Positions 42,701 through 50,798 of a stretch of DNA of 64,000 bases are shown here, piece by piece (position 1 is the first letter of the stretch; every line of letters starts with the position of its first letter). The stretch comes from Agrococcus sp. ARC_14 (GTDB lineage Bacteria; Actinomycetota; Actinomycetes; Actinomycetales; Microbacteriaceae), in NCBI RefSeq assembly GCF_022436485.1, contig NZ_JAKUDO010000001.1, positions 2,641,440 through 2,705,439 on the forward strand. Direction: 5' to 3'. The translations under genes and the position numbers were made by a program. The notes beneath the pieces are model-generated. The model was not told where the DNA came from and did not search any database. It saw only the letters and a list, made by a program, of their open reading frames with translations.

Positions 42701-43753
42701 CTCGGGCAGGACAAGGATCTCGAGGCGCTCAAGCGCCGGTTCGGCGCCCAGGCGACGGCGCAGGTCGCCAAGGTCGCGGTGAAGGTGACGAGCGACCTCG
42801 AGCGCGACGAGGTGGCTGGCTTCGTGGAGGATCTGCCCGCGCACATCGACGTGCGGCAGGGCGGCAACACCGTGCGCGCCTACCCGGGGTACGCGGTGAC
42901 CGGCAAGGCCGATGGCAAGGCCGTCGTCGGCGTCAGGCTCGCATCGACCCGCGAGGTGCAGCTGCGCGAGCAGCGTGCCGCCGTGCGCCAGCTGCTGCTG
43001 CGGCAGGTGCCGAGCCCGTCGCCCTATGTGCAGTCGAACCTCACGGGCGCCGAGAAGCTCGCGCTCGGTGCGAGCCCCTACGCCTCGACCGACCGCCTCT
43101 TCGACGACTTCATGCTGGCGATCATCGACGCGGAGCTCGGCGCCCAGACGCCCGCCACCGCGCAGGAGTTCGAGGCGCTGCGGGCCCGCGTCGCCGACGG
43201 CCTCGTCGACCGGATGTTCGCGCTCGCCAGCCAGGCGGCGCGCATCCTCACCGCGGCTCGGAATGCCGACCGCGCGATCCGCGAGGGCGCGAGCCTGGCC
43301 CACATGGCGGCGCTCGCCGACGCCCGCGCGCACCTCGAGCAGCTGGTCTTCGACGGCTTCGTCAGCCGCACGGGGCTCTCGCGGCTGGCGCGCCTCGAGG
43401 TCTACGTGCGTGCGATCGAGCACCGCGTCAAGCGCCTGCCGGAGACCGCCAACCGCGACCGCACCTGGATGACCGAGGTCGAGCAGGCCACGGCCCTGTT
43501 CACCGAGGCGGGCGGCACGCTGCCGCTGTCGGCGGCGGTCGCGGATGCCGCGGTGTCGGATGCGCCAGGGTCGGATGGGGCGTCGGATACGGCATCGGAT
43601 GCGGCCAGCGGCACGGCCGGGTCGGCGAAGGCCCGCCGGCTGGTCACCGCCCGCTGGCTGCTGGAGGAGCTGCGCGTGAGCCTGTTCGCGCAGCAACTCG
43701 GCACCTCGGGCCCCGTCAGCCTGCAGCGCATCCGCAAGACCCTGACCGCATAG
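39701..43753 (+). CDS. hrpA: ATP-dependent RNA helicase HrpA
   Basis: The 1350-residue DEAH helicase has GATGSGKTTQLPK (Walker A, about 28-40), TQPRRLAARTIAERLA, IIDEAHERSL (motif II), TSATIDPQSF, TNVAETSLTVPGIRHVID and SGRAGRVAPG (motif VI). HA2 and OB-fold domains and the long C-terminal DUF3418 region of HrpA follow, including SYRFEPGTVDDGLTVHVPL. Around residues 550-605 an insert rich in Ser/Arg/Ala (RSSSSTDLRSSSSAEGAYR) is encoded by a palindromic repeat and interrupts a normally continuous stretch without breaking the frame. HrpA-type helicases act in mRNA processing and ribosome-collision rescue in other bacteria. Confidence 0.95.
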   Translation: MRIDYPADLPVSEARDEIMATIRDHQVVIVAGATGSGKTTQLPKMLLELGRTSIGHTQPRRLAARTIAERLAEELEVEMGSEVGYKVRFTDQVSADTRIKVMTDGILLAEMHRDRDLKQYDAIIIDEAHERSLTIDFLIGYLQRLLPRRPDLKVIVTSATIDPQSFSRHFDDAPIIEVSGRTYPVDIRYRPLVSEAMDADDDGEEDEPAADLDPIEGIESALAEIARDDAGDVLVFLPSEADIRDAQSALEGRLGQATEILPLYGRLSAADQHRVFERTARAGIRRRVVLATNVAETSLTVPGIRHVIDTGTARISRYSARSKVQRLPIEAISQASANQRSGRAGRVAPGIAIRLYAEADFDRRPAFTDPEILRTNLAAVILQAASLGLGPLAEFPFLQPPAARDIKDGNDLLLELGAISKQGGITKIGRELARLPVDPRFGRMAVAGRDADVAHEVIAIVAGMTIQDPRERPLERREEADRQHARFVDPTSDFITLLALWRYLQEQQARLSGNQFRKLCKTEHLSFLRVREWQDVVRQLTRALGLKREVARSSSSTDLRSSSSAEGAYRDESGHGLDTRTASATRPASRAPRPAEGAGSFAVAADAVAIHKALLTGLLGRIGVVDETGKPQQSRPGDAGGGRQGRRMRQRAEYIGARGARFQIFPGSGLAKQPPRAVMAAELVETSRLFARTVASIDLAWAEPLAGELAKRQVSEPHWERKQGAVVAYEKVTLFGVTIVERRRVQYARIDAEHARELFIRHALVEGEWDSPQDFDRKNRELRREIERLEERQRRRDLLVGDEAVFDFFDARIPADVASTRAFEGWWRTEREASPELLTMTREDLTGEDARVDQELFPTKWQQGEQRLRLSYRFEPGTVDDGLTVHVPLAVLPRLGSAGFDWLVPGMREELLTAMIKSLPKHIRKHVVPAADWARGMLAELPAIPPAAAAGSPARSLADVLATRISRTAYVQSVATDVDWGRIPDHLKPTFAVEDARGRRLGQDKDLEALKRRFGAQATAQVAKVAVKVTSDLERDEVAGFVEDLPAHIDVRQGGNTVRAYPGYAVTGKADGKAVVGVRLASTREVQLREQRAAVRQLLLRQVPSPSPYVQSNLTGAEKLALGASPYASTDRLFDDFMLAIIDAELGAQTPATAQEFEALRARVADGLVDRMFALASQAARILTAARNADRAIREGASLAHMAALADARAHLEQLVFDGFVSRTGLSRLARLEVYVRAIEHRVKRLPETANRDRTWMTEVEQATALFTEAGGTLPLSAAVADAAVSDAPGSDGASDTASDAASGTAGSAKARRLVTARWLLEELRVSLFAQQLGTSGPVSLQRIRKTLTA
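41379..41460. repeat. Palindromic repeat element inserted in hrpA
   Basis: 35-bp arms (41379-41413 and 41426-41460), running GGTCGTCGAGTAGCGCC... and ...GCTACTCGACC, are about 80% complementary around a 12-nt spacer. Elements with GGTCTCGATACGC and CTACTCGACC ends are common in Microbacteriaceae intergenic DNA (recalled, not searched). Here one lies inside a coding region. Confidence 0.85.
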
Positions 43754-43859
43754 TCCGCCGAGCGTCGCCGCCGGCAGGATCCGGATTCTCGGGCCACCGA
43801 GCGGGACTATCCAGCCGGAGGCCCTCAGGTCGCGGGATCTTCCGGGCCTGGCGGCGCAA

Positions 43860-43865
43860 TAGTCT
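43860..43865 (+). promoter_or_regulatory. -10 box of the 43873 gene (leaderless)
   Basis: TAGTCT lies seven bases before the ATG at 43873. Confidence 0.45.
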
Positions 43866-43872
43866 GGGTGCG

Positions 43873-44208
43873 ATGGACCAGAACCGCTACGGCCCGAGCT
43901 TCCAGCGCAACGCGCTCGCCCCCGGCATCCTCGCCGCCCTCGCCTTGCTGGTCTCGCAGGCGTGGCTCGCCGGAGCCTGGGACGACATCCTCCGCTACGT
44001 CGTCGCGATCCTCGCGCTCATCGTCGCCTGGTTCGCGATCCAGGCGAAGCACTGGTGGTGGGTGCCGGTGTTCGCCGTGATCGCCGTCGCTTGGAACCCC
44101 GTCGTGCCCTTCGAGCTCGAGGGCCCGCTCTGGATCGGCGCGCATTACCTCGTCGCGCTCGCGTTCCTCGCCGCGGGGCTCCTCGTCAAGACGCCGCGCC
44201 AGGACTGA
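43873..44208 (+). CDS. DUF6804-like small membrane protein
   Basis: The 111-residue protein has four short hydrophobic segments: ILAALALLVSQAWLA; ILRYVVAILALIVAWFAI; WWWVPVFAVIAVAWNPVVPF; YLVALAFLAAGLLV. The WNPVVPFELEGPLW motif is typical of the small DUF6804-type membrane family, as far as I can recall. Function unknown. The frame extends upstream through hrpA antiphase sequence, but a clear TAGTCT box and ATG define the start. Confidence 0.82.
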   Translation: MDQNRYGPSFQRNALAPGILAALALLVSQAWLAGAWDDILRYVVAILALIVAWFAIQAKHWWWVPVFAVIAVAWNPVVPFELEGPLWIGAHYLVALAFLAAGLLVKTPRQD

Positions 44209-44321
44209 GCTCGGCCGCGACGACGCGGGCTGAGCCGGCCAGACGGCCGAAGCGAACCCAACGGCCACAGCGACTCCCACCGATGCCACGGACACGTCGC
44301 ACCGGGCTCGATTCCGCACCC

Positions 44322-44327
44322 TAGGCT
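44322..44327 (+). promoter_or_regulatory. -10 box of the 44334 MFS gene (leaderless)
   Basis: TAGGCT lies six bases before the GTG at 44334. Confidence 0.5.
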
Positions 44328-44333
44328 GTCCTG

Positions 44334-45536
44334 GTGCGCACATATGCCGAGGTGCTGAGGGTTCCGGGGCTCGCGCGCATCATGCTCGCGCAGCTCATCG
44401 CCCGCTTCCCCGCGGGCATGTATTCGCTCGGCATCCTCATGCACATGGAGCACGAGCACGGCTCCTACACGGCCGCCGGGCTCGTGCTCGCCGCCTTCTC
44501 GATCGGCATGGCGGTCGCCGGCCCGTTCGTGTCGCGGCTCATGAGTCGCTTCGGCACCCTGCAGGTGCTCGCCCTCACGACGCTCGTCTCCAGCGCGGCG
44601 CTGCTGGCGATGGGGGTGCTCGAGGTGCCGCTGTGGGCCGATGCGCTCGCAGGCATCGTCGCAGGCGCAGCGATGCCACCGGTCGTGCCGACGGTGCGCA
44701 CCCTCTACCCGCGCATGGTGCCGCAGCGCCTGCTGGCGCCGCTGTTCTCGTTCGACGCGGCGCTGCAGGAGATCATCTGGGTCTTCGGCCCCGTGCTGCT
44801 GACGCTGCTCGTCGCCGCCATGGGCACCGGGCCTACGCTGCTGGTGACGATCGGCATCCAGCTCTTCGGCGCCGTGCTGTTCGTCGCCTCGCCGGAGGTG
44901 CGCAAGTTGCGCATCCCACCGACGACGCGCAAGCTCGGCCGGGTGCTGCGCAAGCCGCCCGTGCTGCTCTCGGTGGTCGTCTCAGCGATGTTCATCGGCG
45001 GCTTCTCGGCCGTCGAGGCCGGCGTCGTGGCGACCTTCGGCGAGGGCGCGCTCGAGGCGGGCATCGTGCTGGGAGTCTCGGCGCTCGGCTCGCTCATGGG
45101 CGGCTTCGCGCTGGGCCACCGCGGCATCACGCCGTGGTCGGTCGCGATCCGGCTCTCGATCGTGCTGCTCGGCATGGCGGTCGCGCTGCCGATGACCGAG
45201 GTGGTCGGCCTCTCGATCGCGCTCTTCATCGCCGGCGTCGGCACCGCGCCGGCCCTCGCAGCCTTCTCGGCGATCATCGCCGGCACCGTGAAGTTCGCCG
45301 ACACCCCGGAGGCCTACGCCTGGATCGGCACCGGCCAGCTGCTCGGCGCCGCCATCGGATCGGCCATCGCCGGCGTCGCGATCGACGCGGTCGGCGGAGT
45401 CGGCGCGGTCTGGGTGGCGGTCGTCATGGTCGCGATCGCGGCCTCCGTCGCGGTGATCTTCCGCCGCCACCAGCCCGACCTGCGGCACGGCATCGGCGAG
45501 CCGCCGGACACCGCGCCGGTGGAGCTGCCGCGCTAG
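44334..45536 (+). CDS. MFS transporter
   Basis: The 400-residue protein has twelve predicted membrane segments, with the first-loop pattern FVSRLMSRFGTLQVL, RTLYPRMVPQRLLAPLFSFD in segment 4-5, and an internal GHRGITPWS loop. It resembles uncharacterised actinobacterial MFS efflux permeases without the sugar or drug signatures that would allow a substrate call. The GTG at 44334 follows TAGGCT by six bases. No regulator is adjacent. Confidence 0.92.
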   Translation: MRTYAEVLRVPGLARIMLAQLIARFPAGMYSLGILMHMEHEHGSYTAAGLVLAAFSIGMAVAGPFVSRLMSRFGTLQVLALTTLVSSAALLAMGVLEVPLWADALAGIVAGAAMPPVVPTVRTLYPRMVPQRLLAPLFSFDAALQEIIWVFGPVLLTLLVAAMGTGPTLLVTIGIQLFGAVLFVASPEVRKLRIPPTTRKLGRVLRKPPVLLSVVVSAMFIGGFSAVEAGVVATFGEGALEAGIVLGVSALGSLMGGFALGHRGITPWSVAIRLSIVLLGMAVALPMTEVVGLSIALFIAGVGTAPALAAFSAIIAGTVKFADTPEAYAWIGTGQLLGAAIGSAIAGVAIDAVGGVGAVWVAVVMVAIAASVAVIFRRHQPDLRHGIGEPPDTAPVELPR

Positions 45537-45821
45537 GCACGGCGGCCGCCGTAGCTCGCCCGCGTCCCTCGATCGCGCCGCGCCCGGCTCCACCGCCGCC
45601 GCGCCTTCCGCAGAGATGTGACCATCTGCGCTTCACGGCCGCGATCGGGCGCCGATGCCCGCATGTCTGGCGCAAGGGCACGCGGTGGCGGATGCGCGGC
45701 GCGTGCCGCGGCACGTGGGGTCGAGTAGCTGCGCGACGGTGACGGGTGGACCCACCGGCGGCCGACGACTCCAGCAGGCTGATCGATCGGTTGTGAGGGG
45801 CTCGGCACTACGGTGAGGCCC
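45537..45821. other. 285-bp intergenic region before the AsnB-like gene
   Basis: GC-rich sequence without a convincing reading frame. Near its end, TACGGT (45809-45814) lies seven bases before the ATG at 45822. GGTCGAGTAGC at about 45719 echoes the end of the hrpA palindrome but is only 11 bp. Confidence 0.5.
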
Positions 45822-47558
45822 ATGTCCAACTTCCTGTTCGTCGTCCACGACGCACGTCATGACTCGAGAATCGACGCATGGCTCCGACAGCACGCTGCGC
45901 CGGCGGATGTGCACGTCGAACGCATGGGCAAACGCAGGCTCGTGGTCGTGAGCAAGGAGGTGGCACACTCCATCCGCGGCAGCGAGTTCTTCCGTGGATC
46001 GCTCGTGTCGACAGTGCACGGATGCATGGTGTTCGGGGTCGACGGCTGGCGCGATGCGCCGGAGGAGGTGCGAACCGATCCCGGCTCGCATGCGGGTGAG
46101 TACATCGCCGCATCGTGGAGCGACGGCAGGCTCACGATCGACCGCGATGTGTTCGGTCAGCCGCGTCTCGCGCACACGCGGGTCAGGGGCCTCATCGCCG
46201 CATCCGACTCGTTCCTCGTGCTCGCCTCGCTGCGGCGAGCGCTCGGTGCGCGCATCACCCTCAACCAAGAGGTGTTGGCCGCACGAGCCGTCAGGGACCT
46301 CGTCACCAGCCAGCAGTGCTCCACCGAGACCTTGAGCAACGAGATCCTCTACGTGCCAGGAAGCCGAGGACTCGGTCAGACCCGGCATCGCCTGCGGTTC
46401 GAGCTGACCGGACCGCTGATGACGGACCGGGTTCGCACCGACCGCGATCCGGCAGAGCTGCTGCGGACCAGCGCATCCAACGTCGGCAGGATCGTGCAGA
46501 CACTGGCGGGCGTCGAGGGCTGGTCGACCACGCTGAGCCTCTCGGGCGGCCTCGACTCGAGGGTGGTGCTCGCGGGTGCCGTCGCGACGGATGTCGTGAA
46601 CGATGTCCTCCTCTACACCCGGCCGGCCGGCAACGACGTCGACCGGGAGATCGCGCTCGAGCTCATGGCGGCTGTGGGCTCAGGGCTCAAGCCGGCTGGC
46701 GGAACCATGGCGCCGGCGACGGAGGGCCCTCTGACGCTGTGGGCTGCGAGTCTGCTCGGCTTCTACGACGGCTTCGGCCCTCGCAACGGCTCCCGCGGCC
46801 GCACGAGAGACTTCGGGCTGACGGGGATCGGCGCCGAGATCCACAAGGGCAATTGGGACTGGCGCACGATCCCTGCGCTCGCCCAAGCCGTCGCTGCGGC
46901 CGGCCCGGCCCGCGACGCTGTCGAAGCGCAGCTCTTGAAGGGCGCAGCATCGGTCGGCGCATCCGCGAAGGACACGAACGCCAGCGAGCTCGTCTACCTC
47001 GGCTACCGCAATGCGATCCACGCGGGCGCGGGGCACATCGGCGTGCACATGACGGGGTTGCATCCCGTCATGCAGCTCGATCTCGCTCGCGCCGCCCATC
47101 AGCGGCTCGAGGGCAGCTTCTCCGGTTCGGAACAGGGCATCGTCGACATGACCCTGCTGTTGGCTCCCGCGCTGGTCTCCGAGCGCTACGACCGAGCCGA
47201 GCGCATCCTGAGCCCTGAAGAGGCCCAGACGCGACTGCGCGCACTCGGCGGACCACTCGAGCCCATGTCTGCGCTCACCGTCTACGGCCGAGCCGAGGAT
47301 GTCGTGGCGGGCCCCTCGAGCCTCTCCCTCTCCATCGCTCGCGGCCTCGGGTTCGAAGGCCCTCTCTCTGCCGCCTCGGTGCTGCCGATGTTCGACAGCA
47401 CGCTCGACCACGTGGACGACGCCGCGCTGCGCGCCGCGCTGCACCAGCTGAAGGGCCACGCCCGCTGGATGGTGGAACATCGCGGAGGCGACCTGGTGAC
47501 ATCGGAGCAGTCCGCCTCGCGCGTCCTCATGCTCCACGCGCTGTCCGTGATCGACTAG
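45822..47558 (+). CDS. Asparagine-synthetase-like protein without glutaminase Cys
   Basis: The 578-residue protein has the ATP pyrophosphatase (PP-loop) signature TTLSLSGGLDSRVVLAG (SGGLDS at 241-246) and an N-terminal half with remnants of an Ntn glutaminase domain (GEYIAASWSDGRLTIDRDVFG, LIAASDSFLVLASLRRALG). The catalytic Cys2 of AsnB is missing: the protein starts MSNFLFVV. Glutamine-dependent asparagine formation is therefore unlikely. PP-loop relatives without Cys2 include beta-lactam synthetases and macrolactam (lasso) cyclases, but no precursor peptide or leader protease is nearby. It may adenylate a carboxylate. It converges with the LLM gene, overlapping by 4 bp. Confidence 0.85.
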   Translation: MSNFLFVVHDARHDSRIDAWLRQHAAPADVHVERMGKRRLVVVSKEVAHSIRGSEFFRGSLVSTVHGCMVFGVDGWRDAPEEVRTDPGSHAGEYIAASWSDGRLTIDRDVFGQPRLAHTRVRGLIAASDSFLVLASLRRALGARITLNQEVLAARAVRDLVTSQQCSTETLSNEILYVPGSRGLGQTRHRLRFELTGPLMTDRVRTDRDPAELLRTSASNVGRIVQTLAGVEGWSTTLSLSGGLDSRVVLAGAVATDVVNDVLLYTRPAGNDVDREIALELMAAVGSGLKPAGGTMAPATEGPLTLWAASLLGFYDGFGPRNGSRGRTRDFGLTGIGAEIHKGNWDWRTIPALAQAVAAAGPARDAVEAQLLKGAASVGASAKDTNASELVYLGYRNAIHAGAGHIGVHMTGLHPVMQLDLARAAHQRLEGSFSGSEQGIVDMTLLLAPALVSERYDRAERILSPEEAQTRLRALGGPLEPMSALTVYGRAEDVVAGPSSLSLSIARGLGFEGPLSAASVLPMFDSTLDHVDDAALRAALHQLKGHARWMVEHRGGDLVTSEQSASRVLMLHALSVID

Positions 47559-48430
47559 CGCGAGGCCCGCAGCCCGAGCTCGCCCGCGAGCGCCTCGAGC
47601 GCCGGCAGCGGATCCTCGCTCGCCGGCAGCAGCTGCACGCACACGTGGTCGGCGCCCGCATCGAGCTGTCCGCGCACGGCTGCCGCCAGCTCCGCCGGGG
47701 TGCCGTGGGGCGCGAGCGCGTCGACCGCCGCGTCCGTCGCGCCGTCGTCGAGCTCGGCTGCGGTGAAGCCGTGGGACTCGAGCGTGCGGCGGTAGTTCGA
47801 CAGCGCCAGGTAGCGGTCGAGGAAGGCGCGGGCGGATGCGCGCGCGGCCACGGGATCGGTGTTCGGCACGAGTCGCTGCTCCGGTGCGATGAGCGTGTCG
47901 GGGCCGACGATGTCGCGGGCGAAGCGGGTGTGCGTCGGCGTGGTCATGTAGGGGTGGGTGCCGGCCGCGCGCTCGGCGGCGAGCGCGAGCGTGCGCGGAC
48001 CGAGCGCAGCGATCACGCGGCGCTCTGCGGGCACGCCCTCGGCGTCGAGCGTGTCGAGGTACTCCACGAGCGCCGCGTACGGCTTCTGGTAGGTGTCGCC
48101 GATCGCCTCGCGGTGCCCGATGCCGACGCCGAGCAGGAAGCGGCCGGGGTGCGCCTGCTCGAGGCGGTGGAAGGATGCGGCGACCTCGGCCGCCGGGGAC
48201 TTCCAGATGTTCACGATGCCGGTGGCGATCGTCACGTGCTCGGTCGCGTCGAGCAGCTGCTCGGCGATCTCCAGGTCGGCCTCCGGCGAGCCGCCGATCC
48301 AGATCGTGCCATAGCCAAGCCGCTCCACCGCGGCCGCCAGCTCAGGCGTGAGCAGCCCACCGCCGCGCCAGAAGCCGACGCGGCCGAGGGCGGGAGCGGC
48401 AGGAGCAGGAGCAGCAGGAGCAGCAGTCAT
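47555..48430 (-). CDS. LLM-class F420- or flavin-dependent oxidoreductase
   Basis: The 291-residue TIM-barrel protein has the luciferase-like features GRVGFWRGGGLL, LGYGTIWIGGSPEADL, TGIVNIWKSPAAEVAASFHRL, GRFLLGVGIGHRE, and GAHPY-like (GTHPYMTTPTHT) loops. This layout matches the TIGR03620-type probable F420-dependent enzymes of actinobacteria. The N-terminal 15 residues are an Ala/Pro run and dispensable. Substrate unknown. Confidence 0.9.
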   Translation of the reverse strand: MTAAPAAPAPAAPALGRVGFWRGGGLLTPELAAAVERLGYGTIWIGGSPEADLEIAEQLLDATEHVTIATGIVNIWKSPAAEVAASFHRLEQAHPGRFLLGVGIGHREAIGDTYQKPYAALVEYLDTLDAEGVPAERRVIAALGPRTLALAAERAAGTHPYMTTPTHTRFARDIVGPDTLIAPEQRLVPNTDPVAARASARAFLDRYLALSNYRRTLESHGFTAAELDDGATDAAVDALAPHGTPAELAAAVRGQLDAGADHVCVQLLPASEDPLPALEALAGELGLRASR

Positions 48431-48527
48431 CGTGGTTCCAATCGAAAGGCGGCGCGGTCAAGGAGTCACGCCCACCGTATCCACCGCTGCCATGCAGGCA
48501 GCCAGCAGCGGCAACACCCCAGAGCGC

Positions 48528-50798
48528 CTACTCGATCGCCTGCACGGACTCGATGAGCCCATCCGCCCACGCACTCGAGTCGGCGACATACGCGGCTGGC
48601 TGGCCGATCGGCGCCGGCACCGTCAGGGTCTGCCCGCCGTCGACCACCTCGCCGGTGAACAGGTGGCGCCATCGCCCCGGCGGCAAGGTCACCGACACCT
48701 CGCTCGCGCCCTCCCGCAGCACGGGCGCGACGAGCACGTCCCGCCCGAGGAAGAACTGCGTGTCGACGCCCGCCGCCTCCGTGCCCGGCGCGACGAGCCA
48801 GCCGTGCCGCATCGCGGGCACCCCGGTGCGCACCGCCTCCTCCAGCACCTGCGCGCGGTAGTCGCCGAGCGCCGTGAACAGCTGCGTCATTTCTGCCAAG
48901 TGGCTCGCCACCGCCGGATCCTCATCCGGCTGCAGGTTCACCGCCGGGCGGTTCGTCTCGTGGGTGCGCATCACCGGGCCGAAGGCCGCGTACTCGGCCC
49001 AGCGCTGCAGCAGTTCAGGAGTGCGCCGGTGATCCTGCACCACCGCGTTGATGGAGGTGTAGCCGCCCAGGTCGCTGTGCACCACCGGCCAGCCAGAGAC
49101 GCCGGCCGAGAGCGTGCCGAGCAGCGCCGACTCGAGGCCGTCCTCGCGGCTGAAGTCCACGAGCTGATCGCCGGTCCACGCGAGCCCGGGCGAGGCGCCC
49201 AGCGAGCCCGCGCGGAACCACGTCACGCACTCCGGCTTGCCCGCGCGCTCGCACGCATCCGCCACCGTCTCCATCCACAGCCCCGGCCAGGCGTTGTGCA
49301 GCTGCGCGGCCGAGCCCTCGTGCAGCACGGCGTCGACCGGCAGCCCCTCGGCGAAGTCGGCCATGAAGCCGTCGACCCCGATCGCGAGCACCTCCTCGGC
49401 GATCACGTCGGCGAACCAGTCGCGAGCCTCGGGATGCGTGAGGTCGACCAGGGAGGCGGTGAAGTCGCCCTGATCGAGTCCGTATGGCTGGCCGGTCGCA
49501 TCGCGCACGAGGTACTGCGCGTCGCGCGCCTCGGCGTAGAGGTTGCGGATGCCGGGGTCGTCCTTGGGCGCGGCGTCGACGACGAAGGGGTTGACGTAGG
49601 TCGTCACCCGGATGCCGTCGTCGTTGAGCTCGCCCACCAGCTGCTCCCAGTCCGGATAGCGGGAGCGGTCGAGCTGCCACGTCCACCACAGCCGCTCGCC
49701 GAAGGACGTGGTGCGCTGTCCGACCCAGTCCTGCAGCCACACGCCGGAGATCTCGGTGCCGGCGTCCCGCAGCGTGGCGACGCGCTCGCGAACGGCCTCG
49801 CTGCCGCCCTGGGCGCCCACGATCATGCCCTCCTGCGTCCAGGGCGCCAGTGCCTGGCGGGCGTCGTCCGCGTGCTGCGCGGCGACGAGCTCGGCCGGCG
49901 TCGCGCCGCTGGAGAGCTCGACGGTGATGGATGGGTTCCACAGCTCGACGCCGACGCGGCTCGGCGCGCTGAGGTCGGCGACGGCGAACGCGTGCGCTCC
50001 CGCCGATGTCGGTGCGACGCGCAGACCGCGGAGCTCGTCGGTGACGAAGCTGGGCCAGGCGGCGTAGGTCATGACGTCGGTGCCGCCGGCGCCGTGGTTG
50101 GTCAGGTTCGCGAGGAACGTGAGCGGCTGCAGCCCGCGCCCGACGCCCTGCTCGCGCACCATGAGGGGCACGACGCGGCCGTCGAGGTCGAAGTCGGTGA
50201 ACTGCTCGCCGAAGCCGTGCACGCCGGCATGCTCGGTTCGCCCGGAGTGCAGGGCCACGGAGGTCGCGGCCGGCACCGAGACCTCCATCGTCACGCGCGT
50301 GCCGTCGTCGATGATCGCGACCTCGTACGCTGTCTCCTCGTCGCCGGAGAGGAGGCGGCCCGTGAGCATCCAGCCGCCCGCGGTCGGAGCGACCGCGTCG
50401 ATCGTCTGGTCGCTCCAGACCCGGTCGCGGTGCACGGTCGGCCAGAAGTAGCCGCGGTGCTCCTCGACGTCGACGCGACCGGCCGCGGCCGTCACGAAGG
50501 CGCGGCCCGCGTCGCTCGCCCAGACGACCGTGCCGGATCGCAGCACCTGCACGGTGTCGTCTGAGACGGTCAGGCGGGCGCCGTCGTCCCCTGACTCGGG
50601 AGCAGCCGCGGCCGTGCCGTCGTACCTCGCCTGCACGGAGAGCTCGCCGACCGCGATGGGCGCGACGTCGTCTGAGGGGAGGCCGGCGTAGTTGACACCG
50701 ACGATCCCCAGGCCGATCACGAGCAGCGCGGCCACGCCGAGCGCGACGAACCGCATGATGCGGCGTGGGCGTGCCCTGCCCGAGGCGCGCTGCGCCAT
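48528..50798 (-). CDS. Exported GH31 hydrolase, sulfoquinovosidase (YihQ)-like
   Basis: The 756-residue protein has an N-terminal signal or anchor segment (FVALGVAALLVIGLGIVGV, 17-35) and a GH31 barrel. The nucleophile lies in FMADFAEGLP (Asp481) and the acid/base in WTGDQ (Asp544). Residues that bind the sulfonate-sugar in E. coli YihQ (Gln262, Gln288, Arg301, Trp304, Tyr508) have counterparts at Gln330, Gln356, Arg369, Trp372 and Tyr580 with the same spacing, in GAQGG, WLQDW, SFGERLWW and GGYTS. It should release sulfoquinovose from sulfoquinovosyl glycerides outside the cell. Its ATG overlaps the lipid-kinase stop (TGATG). A plain alpha-glucosidase is less likely. Confidence 0.9.
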   Translation of the reverse strand: MAQRASGRARPRRIMRFVALGVAALLVIGLGIVGVNYAGLPSDDVAPIAVGELSVQARYDGTAAAAPESGDDGARLTVSDDTVQVLRSGTVVWASDAGRAFVTAAAGRVDVEEHRGYFWPTVHRDRVWSDQTIDAVAPTAGGWMLTGRLLSGDEETAYEVAIIDDGTRVTMEVSVPAATSVALHSGRTEHAGVHGFGEQFTDFDLDGRVVPLMVREQGVGRGLQPLTFLANLTNHGAGGTDVMTYAAWPSFVTDELRGLRVAPTSAGAHAFAVADLSAPSRVGVELWNPSITVELSSGATPAELVAAQHADDARQALAPWTQEGMIVGAQGGSEAVRERVATLRDAGTEISGVWLQDWVGQRTTSFGERLWWTWQLDRSRYPDWEQLVGELNDDGIRVTTYVNPFVVDAAPKDDPGIRNLYAEARDAQYLVRDATGQPYGLDQGDFTASLVDLTHPEARDWFADVIAEEVLAIGVDGFMADFAEGLPVDAVLHEGSAAQLHNAWPGLWMETVADACERAGKPECVTWFRAGSLGASPGLAWTGDQLVDFSREDGLESALLGTLSAGVSGWPVVHSDLGGYTSINAVVQDHRRTPELLQRWAEYAAFGPVMRTHETNRPAVNLQPDEDPAVASHLAEMTQLFTALGDYRAQVLEEAVRTGVPAMRHGWLVAPGTEAAGVDTQFFLGRDVLVAPVLREGASEVSVTLPPGRWRHLFTGEVVDGGQTLTVPAPIGQPAAYVADSSAWADGLIESVQAIE

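Noticed and set aside
45715..45730. Second copy of the hrpA-type palindromic element
   Set aside because: Only GGTCGAGTAGC matches (11 bp), with no opposite arm nearby.
45537..48430. Lasso-peptide cluster around the PP-loop protein
   Set aside because: Lasso systems need a short precursor, an RRE protein and a transglutaminase-like protease. The flanks hold only an MFS transporter, a gap without such a frame and an LLM oxidoreductase.
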